Shown here piece after piece: positions 22,821-35,333 of a stretch of 64,000 nucleotides of DNA. The translations under genes and the position numbers were made by a program. Below the pieces are notes generated by a model. It had not been told where the DNA came from and did no database searches. It saw only the letters and a list, made by a program, of their open reading frames with translations. Source of the stretch: Pinus tabuliformis (lineage: Eukaryota > Streptophyta > Pinopsida > Pinales > Pinaceae); NCBI GenBank assembly GCA_031772625.1, contig CM062820.1, positions 316,604,783 through 316,668,782 of the forward strand, given 5' to 3'. Every line of letters starts with the position of its first letter. The first letter of the stretch is position 1.

Positions 22821-23493
22821 GAAATTTGGAGAAAGGACCATCTAGATAATCTAAATCAAATATTGATAGACCAAACTCAAAAAACTAAAGCAAAGTGATG
22901 CCAATGCAAGATTATGAGAAGAACAAGACCATAAAGAGGCAAAAAGAACCCAGACATCTTATTGCTGTGAAGTTTTTGAGTATGAGATAAAGATGAAGAT
23001 CATAAAATAAAGTTAGTGTTATGAGATTTTTGTTCATCAGGAAATTATTTTATTTGTATTAGGTTATTTAAGAAAGTAAGAGCATCGTTTGTTTGGGAGA
23101 CCTCCATTGCGTAAATATTAGGTAATAGGATATAGGATTTTTTAATCAACAATTGCATGATCCATCGATTTGAAATAGGGGTTTAGAAGAATAAGAAGCA
23201 TAAGTTTCATTACTAATAACATTGGTATATATGATTAATACTATATGAAAATACATTGTAAGATTTAATAAATGTCTAAGATAATATTGTTTTTGATTTT
23301 GCAAATGTTCTTCATCTTTCACTTAAAACTAGAACTTGATAATAGTAAGGTTTTTTAGGTTTTTTTTGTGATGCTACGGTTTTGTTCTTGTTGTAGATTT
23401 ATATTGGTACCATTTTTTTTCAAGTTTATTATTTTGGTTAAATATATAAATATTTGGGTTAGATTATCTAGATGGTCATTTCTCCAATTTTTT
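22821..23493. repeat. Inverted repeat, ~44-bp arms
   Basis: Arm 22821-22864 contains GGACCATCTAGATAATCTAA. Its reverse complement recurs at about 23450-23493 with about five mismatches over 44 bp. The ~585-bp spacer is AT-rich and non-coding. This may be a decayed foldback element. Confidence 0.5.
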
Positions 23494-25935
23494 TGTGATC
23501 CCTATTCTAGATCTACCCTTTTTATACCAGTTCTTCAACAACATTAGTTCCAACTCTTCAAGTGTGGATCAATTTAGAAAAATCAAAACCATTAAATAGA
23601 TGTAGAAAGTTGTGGAGTTATTGATCCAGGTGGATATGAGTGGCCACCCACCTCTTCCACTATTTCAATGGTTCTCTATATTCTTGATAGTTTTTGTATG
23701 ATTTTTGGGTCCCAAACTTTTGGGGCCATTTTGCATCCATAAATGATATTTTCTAGAAATTTGAGGGGAAAGGCTTTTCATGGCATTCCATAGCCTTGGC
23801 CAAAAGTTGTATTCCTCATATTTTTTTTCCAACAAACTATTATGCTCCCCAAATGGATATTGTGTATAGAAATCGTGCCCCAAGGAAGTCAATGTAACCA
23901 CCTTGCAGGTTTACATCCACATGGATGACATCATTGGAATTTTAATTTTACTTAATTATGGTCATCCCTATAGAATACAATAGGTTTAAGAGTATTTTAA
24001 TCTACTTTTGTTATCTTTTACTTCATAATGTAATTATGAGGACACTCAAGTAGAGAAATAGTCATCATCAGGGAAGACACTCAACTGTATTTTAACTATT
24101 ATATATCGTATTTCTCATGTTTAATTTTGTTAAATATTTCTCTTAAGTCTTATCCTTAATTGCTAATTATTAAAGACTTACTTAATGTTTCAGTGATATA
24201 ATTTTGATCACAAAGAAAATATATCTAAAAGAGTATCTGATGAAGCTTTAAAATTTGTACTCGTCGCTGCATATCTAGTTTAGGAATTTATTTTATTCAT
24301 CTCTTAAAATAAATCTTGATTAATAATTACCAAGATTAGACAAAATATTAATGACCTTAACATTAAAAGACATACTAATACTGGAATAATATTATTTTGT
24401 TAATATGTTAAGGTATCTCTTCATATATCTTGTCTTGCTATAATCTTGTTTTCTTTATGGCCTTTACTTTAAAATTTTCCCTTCTTTCGAGATTCTTATT
24501 TTAGGGTTTCCTATAACTTGATTCTATATCAATAATCTTCTACAATTTTTTGTTTTACTTTAATTTTATTTTTAAATTTCGATTTCATGATGTTTTCAAA
24601 GTTTATATGGGGAATAATTTTAAAGCGATATCAATGGGCAGCATAGAGAACCTATATTCTATCATTATGAATGAGGTTTTATTTATCTAAGAACATCTTT
24701 ATCAAGTTTCCATTGTCTTGCATTGGCTAGTAACTATGGAGGAACATGAGGACATATTTTAAATACTATGATTCTATTTTGTAAAGGAAAGAGTCTACTT
24801 TAGTATTTCTCTTTGAATCCCACCCCTTATCCCACCACACTAAATCCTCTACATTGGTAGATTAAGGAAAGGATTTTAGAGTTAAACTCATAAAGTATTA
24901 CATATATTTTCTTTAAATAAAGGCATCCCTTATACCACCCTGCTCTCTTCACCCAATTTCTAAACTGTAATTCTCAATCAACCAAACCTAAAGGGTGGAA
25001 CTAAAAACATTAGAGTAGAAAACAATGCAAAGTGTGGGAAGTATAAGTAAACATGTCAGGGCTATGGATGTCCGCTAACAACGAGCTACGCTTATATAGT
25101 ACTAAAATATCTTTGTCATGGTATTGAATAGGCTTGCAAATAGAAAAGAAATGTTGGAAAAACATATTAGACTATATACATAACAAATGCTTGTTGATAA
25201 AAAAACTTGGTTGCTCTACCTTTTCTATTTGAATCACATGAGAATATTTTTAAATAAATCTCCCTATTTGTTTGGATTCATTCGTTAAATATTGAGCAGA
25301 TATTGAGTACTCATATTTTTAAAATTATATTATTTAAATTGGTCTATGTGGAACATATAGAAGCTCATGAAAGTTTGGGAATCTCATAAAATTTATTGTT
25401 TATTTTTTTTAAATAAATTCAAGCCCAATTTATATTATTAAAAAAAATAGAGATAATTGCTTCGTTGTCGTTATTTGTTGTCACACCAACAACTCCCCGA
25501 AAAATAAAGGGTCCCTCATATAAAATGCTGGAAATAACATCTTGCTTTGCATTTGGATTCTTATTTTTAGTGATTTTTGGTTTGTTTATTTTTCCATTTT
25601 TGATATTCTCATCATCTCTGTTGAGATTTTTCTAGCGATATAAAATTTATCGATTTTTTACTCTAGATAAAAAAAAATATTGTTATTTGAAATTTTATGT
25701 TTTTAAATGGTTTTATAAAGTGACATGCCACATAGAAGCCTATATAACATGACAACGTGCCATGTCATTCGATATATGACATTTCAGGCCTGTATATTTC
25801 ATTCCATATTCATTTTTATTTTCATACACTATTTATCTTTTATTTTTTAATTTTAGTTTTTTATTATTTTTTATTTTTTATTTAAGGTCAGAGGTCGGAA
25901 TTATTCAATTCAAATTTCAATTTATTTTTCTCTAC

Positions 25936-26027
25936 CTACAAATTGTTCTTTAATTTGATTTAATTTTATAATATTTATAATCTACAGATTGTTATTTAAT
26001 TTGATTTAATTTTATAATATTTATTTA
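25936..26027. repeat. 46-bp tandem duplication
   Basis: A 46-bp unit beginning CTACARATTGTT and containing TTTGATTTAATTTTATAATA occurs twice head to tail (25936 and 25982), with only a few differences. Confidence 0.7.
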
Positions 26028-26999
26028 TTTATTATAAGTCGGGGTTGTCATATCCACGAGGTCGGGAGTCAGTGTTAGATAAGGTTTCACGTTTTTGGTT
26101 TATAAATGAAACCAGGCCTCCTACCTCGCTTACACTCTGCTCACATCATCCACCTTAAAATAAATTGTATTTAATTTTTTATTATAATAATTGGTGGGTC
26201 CCACTCACCCCACATGGTTTGGTCCACATTGACTTATGACTAAATTGGTGCTTTATTCAAATCTCTCCACCTAATGTAGGCTTACTCTTTTATTTGATAT
26301 TGATTTTTAAATGTATACATTATATATTATATGCCTACACATATAAGCTCCTATAAAATTATATAAATACCTATGGCTTCTTATCATGTGGGATGTTTAT
26401 TTTTAACTCTACTTGTTCGACAAAACATTCAAATTATTCGACAAATTACACCTAAGTTATAACACGACTTCAACTTTTCGAAGGAATATCTCGAGTTATA
26501 GGGCACGAAATCAGGTCCACAATAGTTTGTTAGAAAGAAAAAAATAACAAAAATTTAGAAATATTTATTTCTAACAAATATGCGATATAAATCTTCTAGA
26601 AATTCAATAGAAAAATGGTTATGTATTTTAATTAAATCTACATTTTTGGCTTATTTTTTGGAAATAAAATTTGATTATAAATATTTTGTTGTTTTGATAT
26701 CATCAATGTGCTATATATCTATCAAAATTGTAGTAATAGATAATGATTTAGTTCAGATTTTGAAATTTGTTGCTAATTTATAGGAATCAAGTTTTCTTTT
26801 AATTACTAATTTCAATAATTTCATATTGGGGTTTTGTTTTAAAGTTTTAAAGAATTTCTAAATGATAATTTTTTGAATATTTTTTGTAGAATTTGTAGAA
26901 TGTTGTTACCGCTTGGAGATTTAGGATTTATGGATGGGAAAATGAAGATTATTTAGATCCCAAGAAATTAGAAAATATTTTTTTCCTGAAGTTGTGATG

Positions 27000-28607
27000 C
27001 AAGAACATTCAGCCCAAGGAAAATCATTGTAAATAGTAGACATAGGGGGTCATGCATTTTAGAAATAGTTTTCCTAAGTATCAAGTTAATGCAATATTTA
27101 GGCTTTTAAGTGTGATTTAATTAGATAATGGGAGAATATGTAAATGCTCTCAAAATAAATAAATGAGAACATGAGTGGTAGAAGTCAAAGCCAATTCTCT
27201 AGGAGCAAGAGAGAGCTTTTAGGAGTTAATTAGAGTAGATATGGACCATTGAGCTGATAGGGAGACTTTTCTGCTTTAAAACAGAGGAAAAAGATGGAGT
27301 GGATAAAGTATGCCACATATGTATGCATGTAGCAAGCTTTAGGGCTTTATTTGAATGATTTAAGGAAAGGATGGGATCAATAACCCAATCCAAGTTTCCA
27401 TATAAGCATATGTAAGCCTACGGGCAGAAGAGGAGGCCACGAATAGTAGAAATCAGGCATGTGTATGTGCATGAGACCGAGGAGTCTCGAATGTAATCTT
27501 GTTTTTACATTAATATATATACAGAGGTTTACCTTGTCTGTGTCAGTATGTATGGAAGTATTTCATGAATGAATTACTATGAATTCATAGGCTTTGCAGG
27601 TTGCAAGAAGAATTCTGAAGGACGCAGAGGGATGGAGTGATTCACAGGAATCACAATGGATTTTGAATCCAAGTGAAGAGATAAAGGAAAGCTTTGAGGG
27701 AGCTGCACAGTGGAAATAGACAACAACGTTTTGAAGGACTGCATAGGGAAGAAGAGCGATTCGGAGGAATCGTATTGATCCTCTTAAGAGATCAAGAGTT
27801 TCTTTGAAGTAAAGGTGCATGCAAAGAGAAGCTAAGAAGGAAGAGTCGCAGTGAAATAGCGAAGGAGGAAGAACCTCTGAAGAACCCAAAGGAGCCACAG
27901 AAACCATTGAAAATGCGGAAAAACCCAAGTAAGAGAGGCGAGCGAGAAGTAAAGGTTGATGCTCAGCAACCGTTGGATCTTCAAAGATCAATGGCTGAGA
28001 TTAAATCGCAGTGGCGAAAGCCTTTTTAAGTTATCGGAATGAGCCTTGGAAGGCAAAGAAGAGTGAACAACGATTAATCGTGGACCGTTGGATCGTGGCC
28101 AGATCAACGGTCACGATTAAATTGCATATCGGCGATCAGAGGTGCTAAGGGCTAGTGGGTTAAGAATATTGTGATATCACCAATAGCGATATATCGGCGA
28201 TCGGGCGTCGGCGCTGGTGGAGATTGGGAATCAACGTTGGGAAGGTGACAAGAAGCAGACCCGACGGGATTTATAGTGGCGATTGTATAACATTTGAGAT
28301 CCACTATATGCAGATTCCCTGTGTATTCCATGGTTTGCGTGTTAATGCATTCCGCTGGAAATGAAGCACCAATAGTGGTTCCGATATAAGTTTTAACGAC
28401 CCGATAGTCATATCGGAGTCGGAGAAGGGGTGATGTACCACGTATGTGGTAAGACTGTGGAAGTCCTGATAGCCGATAGCGATTGCGATAGAGGTACAAC
28501 CTCAGAATCCATGCCAAAGTTGTACGGTAGGTGGAAAAGGTTGGTTTTGTGTATAATTCCTTTATAAATGGGTTCTTAAGAGAAATAGAGCCGATAAGGG
28601 TGTTATG

Positions 28608-28664
<57 letters not shown>

Positions 28665-28669
28665 AAGGC

Positions 28670-28705
<36 letters not shown>

Positions 28706-28732
28706 CTCACAAGCCTTCACTTAAGCCTTCAT

Positions 28733-28813
<81 letters not shown>

Positions 28814-29130
28814 CATATGAAGGCTTAAACGAAGGCCTGTGAGAGTTTAAAGGTTCTGATAAGAAGTATTATTGGGAAGACTTTATTCAAAGTCTTATAT
28901 GAAGTCTTGGGGGATCATATAATCCCAATAGAGGGTTACAGCGGGGTGATTGAAGTTCCAATACAAAAGAACTTGTAAGATGGCCACTTGACCATTAAAG
29001 GTCTATAGATTTGACTCCTTCGTTGAGTTAAATATCTTGGGACAGTTGTAGATGCATTATTGTGTTAAATGCATACTATGGGTATATGTGCAGGTGTTAC
29101 CCTGGTATCAGTTGGATAAGGAAGGTTATA
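27000..29130 (+). other. LTR-like non-coding transcript region
   Basis: A TATA-like CATATAAG (near 27400) is followed about 95 bp later by a polyadenylation-like block (TGTAATCTTGTTTTTACATT, then AATATATATA). A purine-rich leader-like segment follows (27590-28110), with imperfect internal repetition of GAAGGAC/TGCATAGGGAAG-type sequence and two GTTGGATC...ATCAAYGG blocks. A TGGTATCAG near 29103 resembles the start of an initiator-Met primer site. It looks like the LTR and leader of an unidentified retroelement, but no LTR ends or coding domain could be fixed. Minus-strand frames at 27563-27991 and 28152-28610 have no recognisable motif. Confidence 0.3.
28611..28848. repeat. (AT)n tracts with hairpin arms
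   Basis: Three AT-dinucleotide runs (about 28611-28660, 28673-28700 and 28737-28809). The last is flanked by inverted arms: 28701-28737 (AAACTCTCACAAGCC...) and 28810-28848 (...GGCCTGTGAGAGTTT), which pair over about 37 bp with roughly four mismatches. The whole could extrude as a cruciform or fold as a long RNA hairpin. Confidence 0.85.
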
Positions 29131-29827
29131 TGCCGGTGTAGCCCTGCACCAAGTTGTTAGGAAACAAAATTCTATTTTTAAAATTGAACTTTGTGATTAT
29201 AAATAGAGTATGTAGTAGAGTTTACCGAGGCTGAACCAAAGAAAGGAGGAAATTATATTATTATGGGATCTTTCTTCTCAAAATACAGCCCCAAGATGGT
29301 TAGAAATTGTTGCACTTTTAGATATTGATTTTGTAATCTGAGGATTTGAGTCATTTTTTTGAAGACTAGTTAGGTGTTGATGTATCTCTGAATATTATGG
29401 TTTGAGTACGGAGTGATCTTTTAATTTTTTGAAAGACATTGCTAGTATTTTATTTTATCATTTTCATTTATATCGATACTTGTTGAGTGTTAAAATGCAC
29501 TTATATTTTTTTCTTTTGAAATGATAAAGTATATTGTATTGTCTAATTGTTTTATTTAACTCAGATTTATCTCAATTTATTTAAAATGAATCAACATTAA
29601 TTTTTTTATATTCAAAAAGATAGTTAATAGCCTTACTCTCATTACCGAGAAAGATTTATTTTATGCCATTTAGATTAGTTTCATTATATGAAAATAAGCA
29701 TTAAAAAACATTAAAAAAAAAAATCAAATTTTCATAAGCTCTTTAAAGAAGAGCCCAAAAAATTTATATAAGTGTCTGACTAGACCCACATTCCATTCAG
29801 GGTTATCACCAATTTAAACATCCATAG
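29131..29827. other. AT-rich intergenic stretch
   Basis: Low-complexity AT-rich DNA between the LTR-like region and the LTR of copia 3. No open frame of note, no repeat ends and no RNA motif seen. Confidence 0.5.
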
Positions 29828-30673
29828 TGTAGAAATTAATAGAAATTTTCTACTACTAATGAATTCATCCTGAAAACAAGAGATTACGAATTTCCTCTAC
29901 TATTCTGCGAAATGGAAATCACAATTTAGAAACACATGCAATGACATAAGAACACAATGATTTATAGGGGAACTCAACTAGGAAAAAACCCCTATGTTGC
30001 TTTTCATTAATTAGATGAAAATGAGAAACTGTTACAATGTCTTGGTTCAACTCTGAAGCACACCCTGCACTGTAAACTTGTTCTCTTGCCGACTATCTTG
30101 CTCTAGCCAACACTTATCCAATTCAAGCCTCCAGCTTCCTCCTATTTCCTTGCACAATCCTTGAGGAAATTAGCTCCTAAAGGATAGGAATTTCCTCCTA
30201 TTTTCTTGTGCAATTCCCAAGGAATTATTCACCCACTTAACTGTCAAGCATGTACACTCAACTAGTATACAATTCATAATTACAATGTTCCTCTTCCTCC
30301 ACTCCATCTAGGAAATTTGAATTCCATGCATGTTTGGGCTATTTTTAGCTGATTGACTAGTTTAACTAAGAGATTATGAGTTAACAATAGTTCTACTACT
30401 CAATTAACCTTCAACTGACTCAATGAATTACTTGATCTCATTTAATAGAGTTCAACTGAAAATAAATGAACTAGATTTCTAAATTTTAGGAATGACTACA
30501 TGCACAACTCTACTCCTAGCCTATAACTCGAATTTACTAAGTTAACTAGTAGACAAGGCCATGTCACTCTAGCTAACTTCCCTCCAAGTTATCTTGATGA
30601 TGTAGAAAATTGAATTACTAAATTTTACTAAGGCACAAGTGAAATTTAACCTTTCTTGCTACAATTTCTAACA
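29828..30673 (-). repeat. 3' LTR of copia 3
   Basis: On the plus strand it runs TGTAGAAATT...TTTCTAACA (846 bp) with TG...CA ends. The minus strand shows a purine tract (GTTGGTAAGAGGGAG) immediately before the LTR start at 30673. The partner LTR is not in the window, so the left end is inferred from the TG motif alone. Confidence 0.6.
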
Positions 30674-30699
30674 CTCCCTCTTACCAACAAAGGGATTTT

Positions 30700-33340
30700 G
30701 CACCACCCCTATCCTACGCCTGTGGAATTCGAATTTTCCTCTTGGAAATGCCTTTCTCAAAATATCTACATCCTGCTCCTCAGCTGGAATGTAATGTAGC
30801 ATCATAATTCTCCTCTACACACAGTGCCACAAGTGATGGTACTTAATATCAATGTGCTTGGATCTGTCATGAGATACTGGATTTTCAAAGAGTTTGATAC
30901 AACTCCGATTATCACAATAAATAATTGTGAGATGCATATTCTAACTAGAAATACCCATAAGTATTTTCCTTATCCATATGGCCTCACATGTTGCTTGACT
31001 TGCATCCAGATATTTATCCTTTGTTGAGTTAAGTGCCACAAACCTTTCTTTCCTGCTATATCAGGAAATAGTTGTAGACCCAACACTGAAGATAACACCT
31101 AAAGTACTTTTCTTGTTTGATGGAATCCCTGCCCAATTTTCATTAGTGAAGGCTTGGAGCTTCACTCCCTCTGTCGTCATGTACCATAACCCATATTCGG
31201 TTGTGCCTTTGAGGTATCTTAAAACATTCTTCATTTCCTTCCAATACAGCTTGGTAGAATTCACCATGGCTTGACTTAATTGATTAACTGGACAATATAT
31301 GTCAGTCCTTGTGTTTACCAGAAACATCAAGGATCCCACAAGCTGGTTGTATATGGTAGCATCTACTATCTCTCCTGAAGAAGCACTCCCCTTCCTCTTG
31401 TTTGTAGCTAGAGGTGTGTCCATAGGCTTGCAATTCTCCATGTGAATTCTCTAAAGTGTTTCAGAGGAATACTTCCCCTAACTCACAAACAACTCACTAT
31501 CACCCTGCCATACTTCCAACCCAAGGAAGTAATGGATCAAGCCCATTTATTTCATCTCAAATTCTCTTGTAAGGTCCTATTTGTAAGAGTGGATCAACTA
31601 CTCATCCCCTGTAAGTATAAAGTCATCAACATACAATACCAAGATACGGAACTTTTCATCTACCACAATGTGATAGATATTGGCATCTGCTTCACTTTTG
31701 GTGAAGCCCAATCCACTATTATTTGTGTCGATATGAGTGTACCATTCTTGGGGCACCTGTTTGAGACCATATATCATTCTCCTAAGTCTACACACATGTG
31801 TATCCCTGTCATATGTCTCAAATCCCTCTGGCTGCTCTATGTAAATTGCTTCCTCAATAACACCATTGAGGAAGGTGGTCTTCACATCCATCTGGTGGAT
31901 CTTCCACCCCATCTGCGTAGTTAATGCTAGAATAATTATTATTGGGGAATATTTTTCCACTTGAGAAAAATTTTCCTCATTGTCCACTCCCTCTACTTGA
32001 GAGAATCCTTTGGCCACAAATCCAGACTTGTAATTCTTGATGTTCCCATCAGCTTCATGCTTCACTTTGTAGATCCATATGGAACTAACCATTGACTTAT
32101 TATGTGGCCTTGAAACCACCTCCCATACAATGTTCTTCATGGTGGAGTCATACTCCTCCACCATGGCATCAACCCACACTAATTGAGAAATTGCTTCTCC
32201 AAATGAAGAAGGTTTTGAATTAATGAGGTTTGTCATGAGAGCCATATACCTAGTGTACTTGTCTAGTGACCTCCTCTGCTTGCGCTGAGATGTAGGAGCT
32301 CCCACATGCTCCCATATATCCTGTATCAATCTTTCAAATTCTATAGTTCTCTTCCTCCCATCTCTGGAAGATTCCGGTTGATTGGGTGCCTCAACTTGGC
32401 CTCTTGTCCTCTCCTCCATATGTGGCTACTCCAAAACATTCTGAAGCTCTGCATGAGGCTCCTTCTTTGTAGCTATAAGTTCCTCCTCTAGTGGGATACT
32501 CAAATTCACTCTAAAGAGCATCTCATAGCTTTCTCCTCATCAAATTTGACATCTCTCCTCACCATTGTCACCCTGAGTGAGGGAAAATACACTCGGTAAT
32601 TATGTGGTGTCTCTATGTAACCTACAAAGATTCACGTCTGAGTTGTAGGCTCAAGTTTATTCCCTCTATCCTTGGATACATGAAAATTCACAGTAGCTCC
32701 AAAAATTTGAAAATGAGATACATCTGGCTTCCTCCCAATAAGGCTTCTTCGGGTGTGATCATGCCAAGTATTCTCTTAGGGCTCTTGTTCTACAAATAAA
32801 TTGCGATGTTGCATGATTTTTACCATAGATGTAATGGCATCCCTTGATCATGCAACGTGGGTCTTGTTTCTCCCGCTATGCTTATGTTCTTCCTTTCATC
32901 CACCCCATTTTGTTATGGGCTATGTGGTTCTATCAATTCTCTTCTAATAACATCTTTGGCACAAAAGTCCCTAAAGGTGCTAGATATAAATTCTCCCTCC
33001 ATTGTAACTTCTTAGGGCTTTCAATTTATGACCAGTCTCTTTTTCAACCAATGCTTTGAATTCAAAAAATTTAGAGAAAACTTCATCCTTCTTCTACATG
33101 AAGAAGATCCAACATTTTCTAAAAAGTCATCAACAAAAATCACATAATACATGTGTTTTGTTGTAGATGCTGTAGAAAATGGTCCACATACATCAAAGTG
33201 GACTTGCTCCAAGATTTCTCTAGCTCTTCTATATTGACCCTAGAATACGGATTTGAAATATATCTCCAATGTGCATCCCTTGTAGACATCATGCTAGTCA
33301 ATAGTACGTTTCGGGAGACTGGTGGCAATCTGATGCATGA
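30700..33340 (-). pseudogene. Copia 3 pol: INT, RT, RNase H
   Basis: The integrase part is at about 33020-33330 (HFDVCGPF, then MYYVIFVDDF). A variable linker is followed by reverse transcriptase at about 31600-32250 (WVDAMVEEYDS, HQMDVKTTFLNGVIEEAIYI, LRRMIYGLKQ, ILVLYVDDFILTG). The RNase H region is at about 30750-31440 (YNQLVGSLMFLVNTRTDI, then W...LRYLKGTTEYGLWY). Order and motifs are those of Ty1/copia. A fossil with several breaks. Confidence 0.85.
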
Positions 33341-33469
33341 TTTTTAAGGCCCCATGGTGTAAGTGTACCATGAACCTATAATAGAGTTATCCAATGTCTC
33401 AACTCCGCACCTTTTCTACCTTGCTACTCAATGCAGCGCAAGCTTCCACCTCAAGTTTGTAGATATTTT

Positions 33470-34175
33470 TGTTGAAAATAACAACAAAAAATGTTAAAAG
33501 TAACATCAAGAAGGAAATCCTAATTTAATTTGTCCTTCAATTAAATGAGGAATTAAATTCTAATTCTAATTCTCATAAAAAAATTGTAATACTTAACTAA
33601 GTTAATTTGACTTAGTTGGCTCAGGTCTATCTAGAGTCATGTAGAGTGGTTCCCAAATTTTAGGGGTCCGGGTTGAGTTCTTTTGAGTTGTAATTATTTA
33701 ATTCAGTTTAACTAAGTTAAATTTAGTTAAACTAGTTCCAATTGATGGAGGAATTAGTGGGAAATCTAGTAGTGGGGTGTAACCAGCACTACTCAACCAA
33801 TAAACTGATGATTCACTCATAATTAACTCATGAATGTCAAATAAGAGAAAATCCTAGTTGAGATTGGAGTTCAAGGACAATGTACTATAAGTTGTAAAAT
33901 CATCTAAATTAAACATTTGGTGCATGCAATGAGAAGAAGGCCTAAAATAAATCATTCCTTCATTAGAAAATTCACTAATTTTAACCATTCGAATTGCCTT
34001 TAAAAGGAGGAATGAAGGCACAAGTTTAATCATTGTCTTGGTGAGCACAAGTTGGTGAGATCAAGAAATAGGAAGCACAAGTTTGTGTGTAGAGCTCGTG
34101 AGAGAAAGGTGTGCCAAGAGAAGCTTGTGCACATCTTGGTAGTGAGATAGAAAGAGATAGAGTAGAGGTTGCTCG
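33470..34175 (+). repeat. LTR fragment, family H
   Basis: Starts TGTTGAAAAT and matches the solo LTR at 45993-46901 across several blocks: AATTTGTCCTT(G/C)AATTAAA, GAGTTGTAATTA, AACTCATG(A/C)ATGTC, GGACA(A/T)TGTACTAT(A/G)AGTTG. Copia 4 begins at 34176, so this is the left part of an LTR or element that copia 4 entered. Confidence 0.65.
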
Positions 34176-35333
34176 TGTTAAATTTTCAGATTATTCTATG
34201 TTGTACCGATTACTTTAGTCCAATTTACTTCTTCATTAACAATGAATCCAAATTATTAGCAATATAACCAATCATAAACTGTAACTGAATATAGAACAAT
34301 ATATGTAATGAAAAGCAAGACAAGATCACAACCATAAGAGACAATAGATTGGTCCAAGACCAAGGAAAAACCCCACAAGCGAGAAAACCATTTCAAATCT
34401 TCTTCTTTATTAAATCATCATAAAAAGTTTTCAGTAGAGAGTACAATGAGCCTAATACATAAATTTTTAGCAAATATTTACAAAAATAGATTGAATATAT
34501 ATAGAACGGTCGAAAGAAACACAGATCCACCACATCATTGAAGTGAACTGAAGTCAACTATCAAACCCTAGATCAAAACCCTGGAAACTCTCAGCAAGGC
34601 TGATTACATGTGTCTAAAACTCAATGGACACTCCCTCAACCATTGTGTGAGGGCGTATGTGTCTTCATGGGCTCTCTCAGGAACACTATGTGCATGCGTC
34701 CAAGGTCAAACTCGCTAGATCTACTCCAAACCTCTATACACTCTCTTCTAGTTACTGTGTGCGTGTCCGAGATTGCCTAGACGCTTGCTTGACCACTCTA
34801 TGGACTAATATTGTCTGATATTCTTGTGAAACCTTCAAGGTTTCCTTCAGGGCTCTGTGCGAGCATCTAGGACTGCTTGGATGCACCTTGGACCACTCTA
34901 TGTGTGCATATGGGGACCAACACCTTCAGATATGCTTCTGCAACCCTCGATATGTGCAAGCTTTTCCCTTGTGATTTTGTACCCTTGTGCAAACTTCATT
35001 CATTAGACCTGTGCAAACCAAGAGAAAAGAGAAGATTTGGAGATGACTTGATCAATGTGTGTAAATGAGCTTGTGGTCGCTTCTATTTATAGGCTTTAAT
35101 GAGGGTCTACTTGGGCTTGAGGCTGACCTAACCAATTTCACATGTGCTTAGGGCCTGCCCATTCCATTATACGTGAATGAATAAAATAATTCAAAAATCA
35201 ACTTATGCTTGTCCAAATTGGGTGATCTTTAAGTCGATTTTGGTACTTTCAAAAAGAGGAATTTAATGTAATCATCATCTCGGTCATCTAAATTGTCTAA
35301 GGTGGAATTTGACCCTAGTTGAAGAAATTAACA
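34176..35333 (-). repeat. 3' LTR of copia 4
   Basis: Plus-strand TGTTAAATTTTCAG...GAAATTAACA, 1158 bp, with TGTTAA/TTAACA ends. It contains degenerate internal repetition (about 34630-34970) built on GGACCACTCTATG / GGGGACCAACA-type segments, also present in the right LTR. The minus strand has a purine-rich GTTGAGAGGGAG before the LTR start. Confidence 0.8.

Larger units (their letters stand above)
19641..27000. other. AT-rich gene-poor DNA
   Basis: Strongly A+T-rich sequence with many homopolymer runs. No open frame exceeds about 80 codons and none shows a known motif. A faint coding-like texture at about 21740-22930 (Trp/Lys/Phe-rich short frames) may be a very old element, but no domain is recognisable. 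Two repeats inside it are listed separately. I see no gene, RNA or clear LTR. Confidence 0.5.
29828..33469 (-). mobile_element. Ty1/copia element 3, partial
   Basis: A minus-strand copia fossil: 3' LTR at 29828-30673, then RNase H, reverse transcriptase and part of integrase to about 33340. The right side meets an LTR-like sequence starting TGTTGAAAAT at 33470, taken as a later insertion. Gag, protease and the 5' LTR are not in the window. Several interruptions are present. Confidence 0.8.

Noticed and set aside
21740-22930. Faint coding texture suggesting a LINE or other element
   Set aside because: No reverse transcriptase, endonuclease or transposase motif could be identified, so it is only mentioned under the AT-rich region.
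27563-28610. Two minus-strand open frames of 142 and 152 codons
   Set aside because: No recognisable domain, no partner exons, and the region looks like a non-coding purine-rich leader on the other strand. A host gene cannot be excluded but is not supported.
28531-28842. 103-codon open frame of alternating Ile and Tyr
   Set aside because: It is a translation of the (AT)n tracts, not a gene.
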